Shown here piece after piece: positions 6,755 through 8,118 of a stretch of 8,118 nucleotides of DNA. The DNA lies in the NCBI GenBank assembly GCA_026398575.1, contig JAPLSP010000533.1:1-8118 (forward strand). The letters are read 5' to 3'. The translations under genes and the position numbers were made by a program. How positions within the stretch are numbered: the stretch's first letter is position 1; the number at the start of each line of letters is the position of its first letter. The notes under the pieces are model-generated. The model ran no database searches. It was not told where the DNA came from and was given only the letters and a program-made list of their open reading frames with translations. Source of the DNA: Candidatus Sumerlaeota bacterium (lineage in GTDB: Bacteria; Sumerlaeota; Sumerlaeia; JADFCT01).

Positions 6755-7981
6755 ATGACCTTTTATGATTTCCTTTACTACGCCTCCTCGCCGCTGAGCT
6801 TTTGCTATTTTCTTTTCAAGTATTTTTTTCATGGCAAGTATCATGAAAGCTTGCCCGCCATGTTGGGACGGCGGCTGCCAAAGGCAGTTCCGGGTTCCGA
6901 GTTCCGAGTTCCGAGTTCCACGCCGCAAGTTCCGAGTTCCGAGTCCCAAACGGCAGGTTCCGAGTTCCGAGTTCCGAGTTCCGAGTCCCAAGTACCAAGC
7001 CCCGAATCACGAATCACGAATCACGAAAATTATCCCCTCGACTTCTCCTGGAACGTCCGGCGCTTCCTCGATGTCTATCGCCCGGACGTCTATATCATGA
7101 TGGAAACCGAACTGTGGCCCAACCTGCTGACGCTGGCCGGGCGGCGCGGCGCTAAAATATTCATGCTCAATGGGCGCCTCTCGGACCGTTCGTTCCCGTC
7201 GTATCGCCGCTTTCGCTTCATCTTCCGCAAGCCGCTTTCCCAAATTCTCGCCTGCGCCGTGCAGACGGAAACCGACGCGGCGCGAATGCGCGCTCTGTGC
7301 GGCGACAGGCCTAAAATCGCCGTGACGGGCAATTGCAAGTTCGACTCGCCCGCTCCGGAGTTGACGGAGGCCGACAAGGCAGCCTTCCGCGCGCAATACC
7401 GGCTCTCGCCCGGGCGGACCATTGTCGTGGCCGGCAGCACACATCCGGGCGAGGAAGAGATTGTCCTGGGCGCATGGAAGCAGGTTCTTCAGGAATGCGG
7501 CGACGCGACGCTGATCCTCGCGCCGCGCCATCCCGAACGCTTCGGCGAAGCGGTTGCGATTGTTCAGCGCCACGGCCTGACCGTCTCCCGCGCCTCGGCG
7601 CCGGACCGGACCGATCCCCAGGTTCTCGTCCTGGATGCGATGGGTGTGCTAGCGCGCATCTATGGCTTGGGCGCCGTCGGAATCGTTTGCGGATCTTTCG
7701 CGTCCATCGGCGGGCATAATGTTCTGGAGGCGGCCGCTCATGCCATTCCGGTCATCTATGGACCTCACATGCACAAGCAAAAGGAGCTGTTGCGCATTCT
7801 GGACGGCGAGCACGGCGGCTTGCAGGTTTCGGCCGGGGAGCTGGCGCCGGCGCTTGTGGGACTGCTGAAAGACGCCGCCAGGCGCGAACGCATTGGCCGG
7901 CTTGCGCTGGCGACGGTCGAGGCCAACCGCGGCAGCGCCCAGAGAAGCGTGGAGCTGATACTTCCATTCATTGTAAAATGA
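6755..7981 (+). CDS. waaA: Kdo transferase (WaaA/KdtA) with acceptor segment replaced by repeats
   Basis: WaaA transfers 3-deoxy-D-manno-octulosonate from CMP-Kdo to lipid A precursors at the inner membrane. Residues 1-25 are a hydrophobic anchor, followed by the typical GRRL (38-41). The conserved ETELWPNL is at 117-124. The C-terminal Rossmann half is complete: AGSTHPGEE (226-234), PRHPERF (257-263) and GGHNVLEAA (319-327). Homologues carry, between GRRL and the PLD motif (94-96 here), a segment with the S-V/I-G-E motif whose Glu is catalytic (E31 in the Aquifex enzyme) and a T-x-T/S-P-T-G-like stretch. None of this is present; residues 45-91 are encoded by a heptamer array and read as a Ser/Glu/Pro/Arg-rich linker. 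Total length (408) stays close to E. coli WaaA (425). The frame is open, but the product should be inactive unless the assembly is wrong. The stop codon lies in another repeat array. Confidence 0.85.
   Translation: MTFYDFLYYASSPLSFCYFLFKYFFHGKYHESLPAMLGRRLPKAVPGSEFRVPSSTPQVPSSESQTAGSEFRVPSSESQVPSPESRITNHENYPLDFSWNVRRFLDVYRPDVYIMMETELWPNLLTLAGRRGAKIFMLNGRLSDRSFPSYRRFRFIFRKPLSQILACAVQTETDAARMRALCGDRPKIAVTGNCKFDSPAPELTEADKAAFRAQYRLSPGRTIVVAGSTHPGEEEIVLGAWKQVLQECGDATLILAPRHPERFGEAVAIVQRHGLTVSRASAPDRTDPQVLVLDAMGVLARIYGLGAVGIVCGSFASIGGHNVLEAAAHAIPVIYGPHMHKQKELLRILDGEHGGLQVSAGELAPALVGLLKDAARRERIGRLALATVEANRGSAQRSVELILPFIVK
6887..7026 (+). repeat. 20-unit heptamer array inside waaA
   Basis: The stretch is exactly 140 bases and can be cut into 20 consecutive 7-mers without any insertion or deletion. 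Nine units are perfect GTTCCGA; variants include GTTCCGG, GTTCCAC, GTCCCAA (twice) and GTACCAA. The last three units (7006-7026) are identical ATCACGA. Two diverged units (6922-6928 and 6950-6956) split the perfect copies into three blocks, suggesting a larger duplication of about 28-35 bases. GTTCCGA has no stop codon in any of its six reading frames. Confidence 0.92.
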
Positions 7982-8010
7982 GAAATGAGAAATGAGAAAT
8001 TGAAAATGAG
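7976..8010 (+). repeat. AAATGAG heptamer array across the waaA stop codon
   Basis: Three perfect AAATGAG units (7976-7996) are followed by one 6-base and one 8-base variant. The TGA of the first unit (7979-7981) is the waaA stop codon. It shares the 7-base period of the array inside waaA but not its sequence. Confidence 0.85.
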
Positions 8011-8029
8011 ATCGCGCGCGTCAGGCATA

Positions 8030-8090
8030 GGATGCAGGGCTGCGTAATGCTGGCGCCGGGGGGCGCATCCCGATTTATAAGGCGCCAAGC
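8030..8090. other. Interleaved inverted repeats (possible RNA or DNA structure)
   Basis: GGATGC (8030-8035) pairs with GCATCC (8065-8070), and TGGCGCC (8051-8057) pairs with GGCGCCA (8081-8087), the second extendable across one bulged base. The arms alternate A-B-A'-B', so they form either two alternative hairpins or an H-type pseudoknot. No U-run follows, so this is not a standard terminator. Confidence 0.35.
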
Positions 8091-8093
8091 CTC

Positions 8094-8118
8094 ATGAAAT
8101 ACTCGGCGTGTATTACAG
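8094..8118 (+). CDS. Possible start of a rightward gene (partial)
   Basis: An ATG at 8094 opens a frame reading MKYSACIT up to the window edge. AAGG at 8079-8082 is a weak ribosome-binding candidate 11 bases upstream and overlaps the inverted repeat. Eight residues allow no family assignment. Confidence 0.22.

Noticed and set aside
6557..6991. Minus-strand frame with repeated LGTRNSE motifs as a repeat protein
   Set aside because: The peptide is the translation of the reverse complement of the heptamer array, which is stop-free in all frames; it has no independent coding support.
6887..7026. CRISPR array
   Set aside because: Units are 7 bases with no spacers, unlike CRISPR repeats of about 23-47 bases separated by unique spacers.
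8049..8090. Intrinsic terminator after waaA
   Set aside because: The stem TGGCGCC/GGCGCCA has a 23-base loop and no following T-run.

Overview
The window looks like part of a chromosome from an uncultivated Gram-negative bacterium, most plausibly of the PVC/Lentisphaerota–Planctomycetota–Sumerlaeota–Hydrogenedentota type. The hints are a Kdo transferase (lipopolysaccharide, hence an outer membrane), a secreted DUF1080 protein, a giant secreted protein that joins a hydrazine-synthase-alpha-like haem region to HEAT repeats, and gene-associated short tandem repeats. The phylum is inferred from memory of these families, not shown by a marker gene.

Layout. Positions 1-1449 are visibly richer in A+T than the rest. 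They hold the possible start of a leftward gene (1-40), a perfect 17-base palindrome resembling a Fur-family operator (94-110), and a rightward two-gene cassette: an AAA/OLD-like ATPase remnant (296-1003, with coding-like sequence back to 131) that overlaps by 4 bases a small TOPRIM-like DUF4276-type protein (1000-1449). The pair resembles ATPase-nuclease defence cassettes, but both genes seem to lack catalytic segments: Walker A in the ATPase, and the central acidic motif in the TOPRIM partner.

Positions 1585-6662 are a G+C-rich pair with a 5-base gap: a secreted DUF1080 protein (1585-2571) and a 1361-residue exported protein (2577-6662). The second has an N-terminal carbohydrate-binding-like sandwich, a beta-propeller, a CxxCH c-type haem site and a long HEAT region. 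They are probably co-transcribed and may act together on sugars outside the cytoplasm; the joint role is inference.

After a candidate sigma-70-type promoter (6687-6716), a waaA/kdtA Kdo transferase follows (6755-7981). Its donor-binding half is intact. The acceptor-side segment that normally carries the catalytic Glu is absent, and in its place is an in-phase array of exactly 20 heptamers (6887-7026).

Two more short tandem arrays sit at gene ends: four 9-mers form the last codons of the giant gene, and an AAATGAG array supplies the waaA stop codon. Stop-free or stop-supplying microrepeats placed in and at the ends of reading frames, together with three genes missing catalytic segments, are the most unusual aspects of the window. 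They could reflect real gene remodelling or decay, or assembly error.
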